Positions 9,493-20,705 of a stretch of 64,000 nt of DNA are shown in pieces; position 1 is the stretch's first letter; every line of letters begins with the position of its first letter. Source of the DNA: Enchytraeus crypticus. Its lineage: Eukaryota; Annelida; Clitellata; Enchytraeida; Enchytraeidae. The translations under genes were made by a program, and so were the position numbers. The DNA lies in assembly GCA_905160935.1 (NCBI GenBank), contig CAJHZI010000548.1:1765001-1829000 (forward strand), read 5' to 3'. The notes under the pieces are model-generated. The model searched no databases and had not been told where the DNA came from. It was given only the letters and a program-made list of their open reading frames with translations.

Positions 9493-12400
9493 GTTTTATT
9501 TTCACAAAATTTCAGAGTAATCACGTCAATGAACGCGTGAAAAAAATTAAATAGGCATTATCAGAATCCAAGTAATAAGTGCAATACATCCTGTAAGGGC
9601 AAAAATAAATACTAAACAGAGGCCGTTAGAGTTACATCGAGTGATATATATTCTTTTTGTTTACTTGCAAATCTTTAAAATTTGTCTGCGTTAATTATTA
9701 ATTTTATATTTTATTGACACTTACTGTTGGTCTATTCTTATCCTGACCCTATTTAAACTGTAACTAAATGTATTTGATTCAAGGGAAGAAGAAGTTGATG
9801 ATGATGATATTGAAACTTAAAGTTTAATTTAAATTTATATATTTACAGACTAATTAATTCCTTTTCATCATTTGTTAGCCAATGTACATAACGGTTTCCT
9901 TTGTAGATGCACATTAGCTTTATTCTCTGTTACTATTGATTGTAAATGTAAGTTAATGACTCTCTTTTAAATTTAATGTGTTGAAATTCTATAGATTATA
10001 ATAGACGGATGTTTATTAGCAGCAATTCTAGCATTAATTATTGGAAACTTCAAAGATTAAAGGCCTAATCTACTTTAGCGTCTTTTGCTGTCTCAAAAGC
10101 TAATCAATCACAGGGAGCACCCTGGACTTGACCCCTGCACTTCTGCCAGTTAACCAGCAGGACCAACTGTGTCTTATACAGTTATAACGTAAATATTTAA
10201 AATTTGTTGATTGTTTTGTTTTAGTGCGTAGTTCAGTCCTACCTACAATGGTTGCAGGACAGTGACTATGATCCTACATGCAGACTCTGTGGCAAGAATT
10301 TAACAGATGAATCATGTGGCCCTTGTGTTCGACTTCTCTGTTACGGTTTGACTCTTTTACCTTTTCATTGTTATCTTGATATCATAACTGTTATCAATAT
10401 TCGCTTGGAACACTTGATAATCTACTAATTTGGAAAGGTTGCATTCTTTATTATTCATTCAGTTAGGTTTGAGCTAAAAAGTTTTATAGAATGATTAAGA
10501 AGAAATAGATAAAGATGTTCATTTTTTACCAACAAGGTCATACAATTCATACCTACGCTGTTATTGTAATTATGGACCGTAAATATTTAGTAATTTAATT
10601 CAAAACTTCAAAATTGATTTTGGTAAATATTCATAAGCTTTTATTTAAAGTTTCGTTTTCTCTCTTGCTATTGTTGCTCTTTGTAAAACTTATGATTCTG
10701 GTTTTAAATACGTTTTGCTATTTATACAGTTATAATTTAATTACTATTGCTGCTAGAGGTAAAAGAGTTTTTCCTTGTTCTTTTGTATTTAAAAATCAAA
10801 TCCAAATTTTATCTTCCCAAATCTATGAACATGTTTTGTTTGAATTAATGATGATATAGATATGATATATATATATGTGATTCATATTTTTAGAAAATCT
10901 GTAAGTTAATTTGGTAGGCTTGAGGCAGAGACATGGATGCAGAGAGTTAAAAATTGATATTAGACAACTAACTTTAAATTTTGTTTATTTAAAGACCAAA
11001 TCTTGCTATTTTCAGATTTATTTCACTGGAACTGTTTAGACAGTTTTGCCCGAAGTCTTCCCGCTAACACAGCTCCAGCGGGTTATGGTTGTCCGATATG
11101 TCACACTAATCTATTTCCTCAGCCCAATGCCATCTCGCCGGTAATCGACGTGTTGAAGGAATTTCTTTCTAAGGTCAACTGGGCCAGAGTTGGTCTTGGT
11201 TTACCGATGGTACGTTTTCTCCATTGAAAAATTTTGTAAAGCTGTTGAATGATATTTGCAGTATTTTATTGTGTCATTTATTTTTTCTAATTTTAATTTT
11301 TGGCAGGAAAAAAGGACTTATCTAATGTTTTTTGAATGTAGGAAATAAGTAAACAGTCTTAAATGTACAAAATGATATTTAATTACTCTGACGGAGAATA
11401 TTCTTCAGTAGGTGTCACTAGTCATGTCGGCTACAGTTGATGATGATTTTACATCCTAGGCTCACCCGTCACTGATATCGTTTTCAAGAGATGAAACAGA
11501 TGTTAACATCGGCTTTGCAGCTTTTTACATGGTATGATATTGTTTGTAGAATGACTGCTTTACTGGTAAACAGCTGTTGTTCCATGTTTTGGATAATAAT
11601 TTTTGTCCCTGATTTGTAAATTTTCAGGGATGAATGGTGAATATTAGTTGCATTATATGACTGATTTATCTAGAAAGCGTTGTCATGTTATTGTGGGATT
11701 AAGCATGATGCTTTTGATCTTGCTTTTTCTTGTGGTCTCTGTGCACTCAGACGTCATCATGAGGTGCGTTGGTGCCTGTTTGTGTAGAGTTTGCAGGAGA
11801 CGTCCCTGACTTCGCCTTATGGCGAGGAACTGGATTTTAAATTCTTATTGATTATTGGTTGATGGATGCAAGGGCGAAGATTAAGCTTTTAATGCGAAGA
11901 TTAAGCATACTGTGGGACGATTAGGCATACTCTGTGAGGATTAACCTTATTGTATGATAATTATGATCATTATGTGATGATTAAGCCTATTATGTGATGA
12001 TTAAGCTTACAATGTGATGATTAAGAACATTATGTGTAACTATATGTGCCCGATGCTGATTGCTGCATAACTGATGAAACTAACTCTAAATACTTATTCT
12101 CTCTCTCTCTCTCTTAGTGCACTGCCTACTGGCAGGTCCATGGTATATATTATATAATGCCTCCACTCCTCTCTGTCTTCCGCCTTCCTCTTCATTTCCA
12201 CATACGAGTGGGTCTCTAGATCATCTAACATACCTAATCTCGGCCTGCCCCTGCCACTTTTTCCTTCTTTTTCCTCTTTTTCTTTCTTTTTCATACTTAT
12301 TCTACGTAATATTAACAGATTGATGAGCCAGGTGTGCCCAAGCAAGCAGCCAATGGGGTGCTGGGGGCTCACAGCAACAACAGCTACACAGCTGCTGCAG

Positions 12401-15280
12401 CTGTAGCTGCTGGCAGACAGTCTATGTCTGCAGGTGTACACACTCAGAACATTCTAGACGAAACAGCTGCCTACGCTAGATCATTGGATAAAGGTGATCT
12501 GTTTGCAGGTCGGTCTCTAATTGAAGAATCAATAAATAGTCAATAAAAATAAGAAATCAATCGAGCAATCAATAACATTCTAGATGAGACGGCTGCTTCT
12601 TGAAAGAAAAGCTGAGCCAGTGACTTGTTAGCAAGTTGTCTGACAGCGGATCAGTAGGTGTGGGGTTCATATACGGTCCTTTTCCCGTCACTGATATGCT
12701 ATCAAGCAGGAAACTGACGTTAAACTTTGCTTCAGCTTTTAAGGAAATGCTTTCCCTGATAGATGCTTCATATACTTAATCATTCTATGGCTCTACTCAT
12801 GCTTATCTAATACCTATATAGCAAATTGTTTAAATTTTGCAAACCAGTAATGACCATTATTCTATAGATTTTAGTCTTTTGGAATATCTACTAACACTCT
12901 AAAATTCTGTACCAAACATTTGGCCCTACATTTTCAGACCGCATTCTAGTTTTGCTGGCCCACACATTTTCTGAAGGAACTTTGATCTGGTATGATGTGC
13001 ATGAATTATCACTGTATAAAATGGCTATATAAAAAGTTGTGATGAGTGCAGATCATTGGATATTCATGAAATATGTGAAAGTTTTGAGTTTATCCAGAAA
13101 TTTGGGAAAGTTCTATGAGAAAGTTCTTTTATGCATGCATGATGGGTGATCAACTAGATAGGTTGTTATAAACCTCTTTGACGGCCTCGTGTGTGTGCAT
13201 ATTTGAGTGTATTTTTAAAATAAAACATAGTTCTCTCTCTCTATGACTATTTATATTTAGTTTTTAATTGTGCACTAATTGTATTGTTCATTTAACGATA
13301 GTTAAGCATCACGGAGCTAGACACTTTAAATCTACAACAGGTATACACTTAAAGATCAGTAGAGAGTAATGACCCTGGAATAGTGGTTTTGTAAGAACGT
13401 TTCTAATCTTAAATGAATTCTGATATTGAAATGTTTCATTAGACATCTTTCAAAATTTTAAACCTTTTGTTTCAATGTAAGGTAAAAGTTTTGAAGGTCT
13501 GTCTTTTTCAGATGACAATTACATTAGCCATTTATTTTGTTTTTTGTTTTGTTTGGTACTGGTTTCTTTCATTTTGCTACTGTTCCTATAATTAGAAGTT
13601 GTATGGTATGTGTGATATATAAATTATTGGTTTCTTTATTATTCTCTACGTGTGATTAATGGACATGTCAGTGTAGTCAAGGCTACATGCGATAAATTCT
13701 TATCGCATGTAGCTTAAACCAGAGGAACCTTTTAAAACAGTATCATTGATCTGTTGGAGTACGATTAATGTTGACTTAAAACATACTTGTACATACCAGT
13801 TAATAATGATAATAAAAACCATAGAGGTTTAATGTCCATTTTCTCCTACAAGGATGATGTCAGAGACGTCCTACCGTCACATGTCACTACAAATCGATTC
13901 ACTCAAATGATTTGGAAAAAATTGTGTGCTGAAGTGAAACAATATTTGACTTTGTAATTCTTAACATCTGACGAAATATTCATTAAAATTGGTGAATGCT
14001 GTTAGGATCTGAAATTTTGTTTTAACATGTATATACTTAACAGTGGGTAAGAATTCAGATGTCTGACTGAATGAATACAAGTGTCTGTTCATGAATAAAC
14101 ATACGTGAACAGTAAGAATATATATATATATATATATTGTATATTTATAATATCTAATTATGATAAAAGTAGTTGATACTTGTAAGAAATAATAATGCAG
14201 TTTGTGTACACAGGTGGACAAGCACTCCTCGCAACCGATACTCTGTTGAACGTTTCGACGGATCATGATCAAGATAAATACAAGCGCAGACCTGCTCTAC
14301 AGTGGCTGTCTCGTTGGCTCGGGTGAGAGCAGCTCAATTCCTTCAGTTCTTAGTCGACTCTCTTTTATCAGTTATTGAAGTCTTCCATTTTAGTTTATCC
14401 GTGGGCACACATCCATTGCAGCAGTGGAGCCCAATGCATTAAAATTTTATTTCAATATTCAGTCTTCCTACCACTTATTTTACTGAGCATAAAAACAAAT
14501 TGCGAGTAGGAAAATGTACCGTGGTCCTGCTACTAGCAGAATACAAGAGAAAGACTTTGCAATCTACCTATTTTATTTACTAGAATTCAAATTTCCCGGT
14601 AATGGTAAAACTACGTGGGGATACTTAAATTTCCCACAAGTTTGATAGGTAGAAAGTTTGAAGGTAGATTTGCATCTTAAATTGAAGTGGCAGTCAGTCC
14701 TTAATATAGAATGGACATGGAAAGGATCTCTCATTAGATAGTAATTATATCATAATTATGTTATACTTTTATTATTGTATCATTTTATTCATAATTATTG
14801 ACGCTATTTTCGTAATAGTTTTAATTTCTTAACAGTTGCTTCTTGTGAAATAATAAATTTGACGTAGTCCCCAACATCATCTTTGGATAAGAAAATAGCC
14901 TTTTACACCTTTCTTATTATTAATTAATAAATGTATCAGGTTAGTGCGGTCACAAGTTAGCTAATCAAGCTGTCTGGTGCTACAACAAATGCTCTGACCA
15001 TCATCATCATCATCTTCTGGACTGTTGATGTGGTGCTCGATGTTGTGATGGACAATGACAGTGTTGTATTGATTTTCGCAGGTCTCAGGTTGGCTCAGCG
15101 GGCAGACAGCGGCGAGACCCCAACGCTTCGTTAAAGCGCTACATCATCATCGGACTGTTGATAGCTCTAGCCATCATCACCCTCATCATCATCTTCTCCA
15201 AGCTGGGCAGGTCCGTAGCTGATGATGATCCATTCCTCGACCCGCTCGCTAATCCTAACATCAGAGTCGCAGAGAATTAG
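9298..15280 (+). CDS. ZFPL1: Zinc finger protein-like 1 (ZFPL1), cis-Golgi RING/B-box membrane protein
   Basis: Six coding exons: 9298-9399, 10225-10345, 11016-11209, 12319-12508, 14214-14322, 15082-15280. They sum to 915 nt, 304 aa (human about 310). The N-terminus [19 protein letters not shown] is nearly the human sequence. A B-box-like cysteine/histidine cluster (residues about 4-33) leads into [17 protein letters not shown] and a RING-type cluster (CRLCGK ... [12 protein letters not shown] ... [10 protein letters not shown], about 50-110). WARVGLGLP and KYKRRPAL are conserved family words. A hydrophobic segment ([18 protein letters not shown]) near residue 260 is the single C-terminal transmembrane anchor, followed by [14 protein letters not shown]. 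In the family the protein sits in the cis-Golgi membrane and binds GM130. Exon 1 uses donor GTTGGT; a nearby GTAAG would shift the frame. The middle (exon 4) is Ala/Ser-rich and poorly conserved. Introns carry SINEs and an antisense LINE. Confidence 0.95.
9464..9487. repeat. GA microsatellite
   Basis: A short GA run in ZFPL1 intron 1, perhaps the tail of a LINE-A insertion. Confidence 0.6.
11455..11530 (+). mobile_element. SINE family S1, diverged fragment
   Basis: CTAGGCTCACCCGTCACTGA followed by GATGTTAACATCGGCTTTGC matches the 3' half of S1; the tRNA-like head is hardly recognisable. It lies in ZFPL1 intron 3. Confidence 0.6.
11755..11862 (+). mobile_element. SINE-like family S3
   Basis: The copy ends GACGTCCCTGACTTCGCCTT, GGCGAGGAACTGGA and TTAAATTCTTATTGATTATT. 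This is the S3 3' end with its TTGATT tail. It lies in ZFPL1 intron 3. Confidence 0.65.
11865..12025. repeat. Minisatellite, about 22-bp unit (GATGATTAAGC...)
   Basis: Imperfect repeats of a unit like TATGTGATGATTAAGCCTAT follow the S3 tail in ZFPL1 intron 3. Confidence 0.7.
12107..12300 (-). mobile_element. LINE family A 3' end, antisense in ZFPL1 intron 3
   Basis: On the minus strand this encodes the LINE-A C-terminal words [20 protein letters not shown] and [11 protein letters not shown], followed by the 3' tail CAGTAGGCAGTGCACTAAGA and a GA run. Its upstream side on the minus strand is an expanded Lys/Glu-coding purine tract. Read in the sense of ZFPL1, this tract is the pyrimidine-rich sequence just before exon 4 at 12319. 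The copy is 5'-truncated. Confidence 0.8.
12611..12740 (+). mobile_element. tRNA-derived SINE family S1
   Basis: GCTGAGCCAGTGACTTGTTA, GCGGATCAGTAGGTGTGGGG, CCCGTCACTGATATGCTATC and GGAAACTGACGTTAAACTTT follow the S1 order. It lies in ZFPL1 intron 4. Confidence 0.7.
13682..13716. repeat. Perfect inverted repeat (hairpin)
   Basis: GCTACATGCGATAA and its exact reverse complement TTATCGCATGTAGC are separated by 4 nt, in ZFPL1 intron 4. No function is known. Confidence 0.8.
13800..13925 (-). mobile_element. SINE-like family S2
   Basis: Reverse of the S2 pattern: AGGTTTAATGTCCATTTTCT, AAGGATGATGTCAGAGACGT, ATGTCACTACAAATCGATTC. It lies in ZFPL1 intron 4. Confidence 0.7.
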
Positions 15281-15711
15281 CGATGGCGGCGGTGGATTAA
15301 CGGTGGATTAACATTCGAGTGGCTGGGAAATAGAACCGCGTTCCAGCAGATCTAAACACGTCTATAATACGTGTTCAGACAAATATAGAGAACTGCCTTT
15401 GTTGATGTCAATACTGAGCAGTGTGAAGTACTAAATATGAAGCAATGCCTTTATGATAGGAGGAAGGGATTTGTTGTGTGATGTGTTGTAGGTTAGAATG
15501 CTGTGGAGATCGTATCTATTGTACCAGTATAGCTACATTTTACTGCACATTTATGTCCCTGATGAAACAAACGTTAAATTTGCATTTATGGACTAATTAC
15601 AGAAGTCGTATTTTTCCTATGTTATAGGCAACTTAAGGTATGAAAAGTGCTACAAAATTGTAAACGTATGGAATAGTATGGGCATATTGTGATTAGTGTG
15701 AGTCAGAGAGG

Positions 15712-15788
15712 ATTGGAGAAGGTCTGTTCGTATCCCGACCCTGGTTAAACTGGGATTCTAGGGTAGATGATGATGATAATGATAGGCA
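15712..15788 (+). mobile_element. SINE-like family S7
   Basis: GGAGAAGGTCTGTTCGTATC, CGACCCTGGTTAAACTGGGA and an ATGATG tail define the 3' end of this family. Other copies are at 17476, 20814, 23094, 30852, 45980 and 61082. Confidence 0.7.
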
Positions 15789-16382
15789 ACTTAAGGTGTG
15801 AATAAAGCATAGCTATTGTTGATCTATGGAGTGCTCTTTATGGAGCATGAAATGAGACTCTGAGTATGAATATGTGCGTGGACCTGCCACTTGGTAGAAC
15901 ACAGAGAGTGAAATTGATTTGTTACCAATGTGACTTGTGACTGCTTGACTACTTGGGAGTGTTGTTATTGATGAGTAAGCTTGTACTATTCACTGTGCTA
16001 AGCATTTGTGTGGTCGTTACAAATCATTGACTGAGCCAGACTGTATTGATATGTGCAGTACATTGTCTCTGACGCACTCTTTCGATAAGGAACTGTCTTT
16101 AAATCATTATTATTAGTGTATTTCATCCAATATTTGTTACAGCCTCATCGTAACCACCGGATGTTTTTAGATCTATTTACTGTGCTTTTTAGTTTACTAT
16201 ACACCAATGATACGAAAGTTTAATATGATTAAGATCAAAAACGAGATCCCATTTTCTTCGGATAAGGCAGCGACCTTTAAATCTTTAAAGACCCTGGAGT
16301 TACTGTAATATTGTTATTACTATTATTATTAAATGTAATATTACGTCCTTCTGGGTAGAAACAAAATCGGCTGGAATTATTT

Positions 16383-16517
16383 GGCTGGAGCCAGTGGTGA
16401 TGTCATTAAGTTATTCGGCCACGAATCAGTATGTGTGGGGTTCAAATCTTGGGCTCAGCTGTCACTGACATCGCTTTCGAGTGAGGAAACTGACGTTAAC
16501 ATTAGCATTTTTTAGCT
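16383..16517 (+). mobile_element. tRNA-derived SINE family S1
   Basis: GGCTGGAGCCAGTGGTGATG, a B-box-like GGGGTTCAAATC, TGTCACTGACATCGCTTTCG and AGTGAGGAAACTGACGTTAA form a nearly full-length copy. Confidence 0.8.
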
Positions 16518-16559
16518 TTGTGTGCCAGAATCAGCTTCTATTGAGCCAGAGACTCTGCT

Positions 16560-16785
16560 GTGTGGTTTGTTTCTACATTCTGAATGTTCTATTACACACT
16601 GGTGGTTGAGGAAGAACAACTTTATATGGGTTGACACAGTAAATTCTACATGCTGAATGTTCTGATATACTCTAGTGGTTGATGAAGAACGACATAATAT
16701 GGATTGACATAGTCAATTCTATATGCTGAATGTTCTAATACACTAGTGGTTGATGAATATCGACATAATATGGGTTTACACAGGC
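16560..16785. repeat. Minisatellite, about 75-bp unit, three copies
   Basis: The unit ATGCTGAATGTTCTGATATA ... AGTGGTTGATGAAGAACGAC ... TATGGATTGACATAG recurs three times. Confidence 0.75.
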
Positions 16786-17475
16786 CGGTCACTGCGGCTC
16801 TATTGAGTTATGATTCGCGTATGATTTGTGTGCGACACAATATGTCGTAAAATATCTGTATATGTATGATTGTAAGTACTTTACGTACAAAATAGTTGTA
16901 CTACTGTGACTTTTTAATGTACAGTGTTAACAATGCTTGCTGTAATATAACTACTATTTGTAGTCTGTATCATTTGTACTACACAAATGATCTGGATTGA
17001 CGAAATCAGCGTTAGATTCTTAATAATTCCATTTCTATTGTAAATATAATCAATTCATTTTCGACTAACAGGAGCTGATTTGTTTTCAATTCAATTCTAA
17101 CGTTGAACGTTGCATGGTTTCGTTGTATTATATTTATTTGGCGTTTGATTATGACGAGAAATCAGCAATTTATTGCAGAAACTAATAGGCAGAATAGCAG
17201 AAACTTATCTAGACGTATCACCCAGAGCTTGTCTTTAAGGAATTAATGCTTACCAAATGGTAAATGTAGTAGCTTGCTAAAGGCTGCAACCCCGTGGTAA
17301 TTCAAATGATTCTGATGGCAGCAAAAATGAACTCAGAAATTTAATCCCAAGCTCAAAACTCAAATTTCAATTAAAGCTTAATTTCATTAAGCTTTAATTT
17401 AAGCTTAATGAAATGTTGTCGTGTTTTCTAGACTATTGATACTTAAATGAATAAATTTAAATATGAAATCAATCT

Positions 17476-17572
17476 AATCATCATCATCTTCCCGGTAATC
17501 GAGTTTAACTAGGGTCGGGATACGAATAGACCTTCTCCATTCCTCTGTCTCATACTGTATGTTCCAATCTAA
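17476..17572 (-). mobile_element. SINE-like family S7
   Basis: TCATCATCATCTTCCCGG, AGTTTAACTAGGGTCGGGAT and AGACCTTCTCCATTCCTC are the reverse of the S7 3' end. Confidence 0.7.
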
Positions 17573-18605
17573 TCAACATAAATTTTCAAAATTAAAAAAT
17601 AAAGTCCATAAATCAAAGTGAAGAGCAAATCATGATGGTTGTCGCTCGTCTGTTCTGTCTCACAGAAATTATTCAGTATTGCTAGACTGTTTAGAATATT
17701 CTAGAACACTACACACAGATAATATTTGGAGCAGCTTCCATAATTTCCTGATCGTTTTTATTAATTAACAAAAAATATCTTTTACATGGATCATATAATC
17801 AACATCAAAACATAGCACAGTACATAGCTGAATATTCTCAACAGAATAAAACTTTAAGTATCACAATTGACAGGTATGATTAAAAGTCGCTACTATACAC
17901 AAACAATTACAACAGTTACGCTTCTGTATAATTATGCAGGTAAACTATAGCAAAGAACAATCTACGTGTACGACATAAGACAGTCACACGTACTGCTGTA
18001 GTACTAAACTTAGGCGTGGGATAACGGAGAACACACACACTTTAGTCACATTATTTCACAGTTGAGAAAGGAAACTAGATTTGCAACCAATAGCTAAAAG
18101 CCTTGACATAATGACATCAAATTAAAACTAATAGAAAAGAGAACGATAAGTAGTCGTTATCAATATTATTATATATTACACGTGAAGACTTAACATAATT
18201 GCTCTGAGAATTAGCTGTACATAAAATACAATAACAATGTTATGTGAACATTAGATTTACAATCTGAGCCCATTGCAATATCTAGCCAAACAGATAATTA
18301 ATTACAAATTAATTACGCGTGTAGGATTACACTTATCACAGTTTACAGGGATTTGAGATTACAGTTTCAGGGATTACATTCAATATTCATCAAAGAAAAA
18401 TTCAAATTCTGAGAAAACGTTGCGCAAAATTATGGTAACAAAAATGAAATGACACTGAATCAACTATTAAGAATCAACTGCAACAGATTTGAAGATCAAT
18501 CAAGAGTGTAACATTGCAGAATCGCGATACGATCAGTTTACTGTTACGAGCCATTGTACTGGCAGAAATGATTTTACTTTCAGATGCAGCACTTGTTGCA
18601 ATTGC

Positions 18606-18700
18606 ATATCTTATAATATCATAATAATAACAATAATAGTAATAATAAAGGTTTAAAGTCCGTTTTCTCATCCAGGGATGATATCAGGGACGTCATCAGA
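18606..18700 (-). mobile_element. SINE-like family S2
   Basis: An AAT run followed by AAAGGTTTAAAGTCCGTTTT and CAGGGATGATATCAGGGACG. It lies on the 3' side of DCAF5. Confidence 0.65.
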
Positions 18701-18734
18701 TAAGTTCAGTTGAATCGTTAGATGCGTAATTTTT

Positions 18735-18792
18735 AGTGCTCGATGTTGTCATAGATGACTGTAGCACTCCAATTGTTGTTATTATTATTGTA
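18735..18792 (+). mobile_element. SINE-like family S4, abutting the DCAF5 stop codon
   Basis: TTTAGTGCTCGATGTTGTCA, TAGATGACTGTAGCACTCCA and ATTGTTGTTATTATTATTG match the S4 3' end. The tail stops two to five bases from the DCAF5 stop codon (18795-18797). Confidence 0.7.
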
Positions 18793-18794
18793 AT

Positions 18795-20646
18795 CTAATC
18801 TCCTTCTTCCACAGCAGTGTCCAGCCCACATTTCTTAGAGTCGCAATCTTTGTCCACCTCACCCGCACCCACGGTTGTCGCTTCACCCGAGACAGTGCCC
18901 CCAGCAGTATCTTTCTTTCTGCCACTAGATATCACTGAATCACAAACAAGAGAAGCGTTATCACTGAAACACTGAACAGCCATTTTCTTCTGCCCGAACA
19001 ATTCAACGCCCGCTTTAGAGTCCTCGCTCAGTGCTTCGCTGCGCAATCGCTTGAGTCGATTAATTGTAAACGCGCGCACAACTTGCGCGCTCTGTTGATC
19101 ACTGAGATCACTACTACAACCCTCAACTGCAGTTTGTTCATCAGTCGTTTCTTTAGAACAGAAAACTCGTGAATCTTTACAATTAGCCTGATCGTGTTCG
19201 GCATCTGTAGACTCCCTGATATCATCTTTAGACGACGAAACCAGACTTATATTTATTGACTTTAGAGATAGGTGCTTTTCCTTGTTCAGTTCAGTCAACT
19301 GATTCATGTCGTTTGTTAGTGTTAAAGATTCACACACGAAATTATCTTTCCCTAAAGAATGTCTCTTTCTCAAATGTCTGTACGATGCGCTTTTCTTCAA
19401 TCTCTGATTTTTGCAGAGTTTTTTTCTGTCGACAGAACTATCACAGCTTTCTGTATCGCTGCTAATAGCATCACGGCTGCAGCTTGTGGTACCATTATTA
19501 TTATTTTGATGTTTTTCTTTATAGGAATCATCAGAAACTAATGTGGAGTTTTCGGTGACATCAGATTTAGGTTCAAGTTCACTTCCTTCTTCCAGCAAGT
19601 TTGTAGAACCTTCTTTTGCGGCTACAGAATGACAATTCTTAGTTTGAACGCTATTTGCGGAATTTGAGCCATTACGATGCTGTTTCTTGTAGAAAGAATC
19701 TACGGGAATCATTTTTGGCTTTTCCGTGACATCAGATTTATGATCTTTTCTCTTTGCTGGACCCAATAGCCTGTCCTCATCTCCTTTAGAAGAACTTTGA
19801 ACAGGACCGGCTTCAAGATCACTTACAGAATTTAAATTTTTCTTTGACGCCTGACTTGGAATGTTGCTCGATTTAGCATTCAATTTTGTTCTGGAAGGAT
19901 TACAACGACCCGAAATTACTTCATTCTCATTTGTTCCAGGAGTAGGCTTACTTTCATTAGCCGCTGAATTGCTACAATTTTCATCTTCGGTGTCACTTCC
20001 ACTCTCCGAACTCGCTCCAAACTCGGGTAACGTGTTACTACTGCCACTGCTTCCACTGTCACTATCCGAATCCAAATCCCAAAAATTTTCCGATTCGTCC
20101 TCGTCCGAAGCGTTTTCATCTGATTCATATTCGTCCTCGTAATCAGCACCGATTTGTCTGCGCCTTCGATTTCTCCGCCAAGCTCTAACGTTCACCAGCA
20201 TGTCTCGATTGTGGCGATAGAGATAAGAAAAATTCGACGAATTACTCGAATCGTCGTCAGAAGACGAGTTCATCGATAGGTCCGTGTGAACAAAATCGTC
20301 CGAGTAGCCGGTGGCAATGTCAAGGTCTGAGTTAAGATCTCCGCCCACTTCCTCTTCCTCTCTTTCCCGCCTGACTAGGGAGCTGAAGAAGGAGATCATG
20401 CGGGGGTCCTCGCTGGTGGAGCGCTGGCTGTAGTCGTGGCTGATCCCTGGACCGGACTCTAGGATCATCTCGTCTATCTCGTGATCCAGCAGGCTCGGCG
20501 ACTGCACGGGTTTGTCTGCGGCAGTGGCGGCCATCTTGCTGTCATCTCTGTCGATGCTGTGTGGACTCCAAGTCTGCAATACGATAGATAGATGGATGGA
20601 TGGATGGATGGATGGATGGATGGATGGATGGATGGATGGATGGATG

Positions 20647-20705
<59 letters not shown>

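Larger units (their letters stand above)
15281..18794. other. ZFPL1/DCAF5 convergent 3' intergenic region
   Basis: The two genes converge here. ZFPL1 may end near the AATAAA at 15801 (inferred). The stretch holds S7 and S1 copies, a minisatellite (16560-16785), and the S2 and S4 copies that begin the DCAF5 3' side. Between them I see only AT-rich unique sequence. Confidence 0.6.

Noticed and set aside
14995-15045. Intronic copy of part of ZFPL1 exon 6 (CATCATCTTCTGGACTGTTGAT-like sequence)
   Set aside because: The similarity to the exon is short and falls in ATC repeats, so a true duplication cannot be separated from microsatellite chance.
19861-20149. Open frames antisense or alternate to the DCAF5 last exon
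   Set aside because: Shadows of the long Ser/Asp-rich coding exon in other frames.
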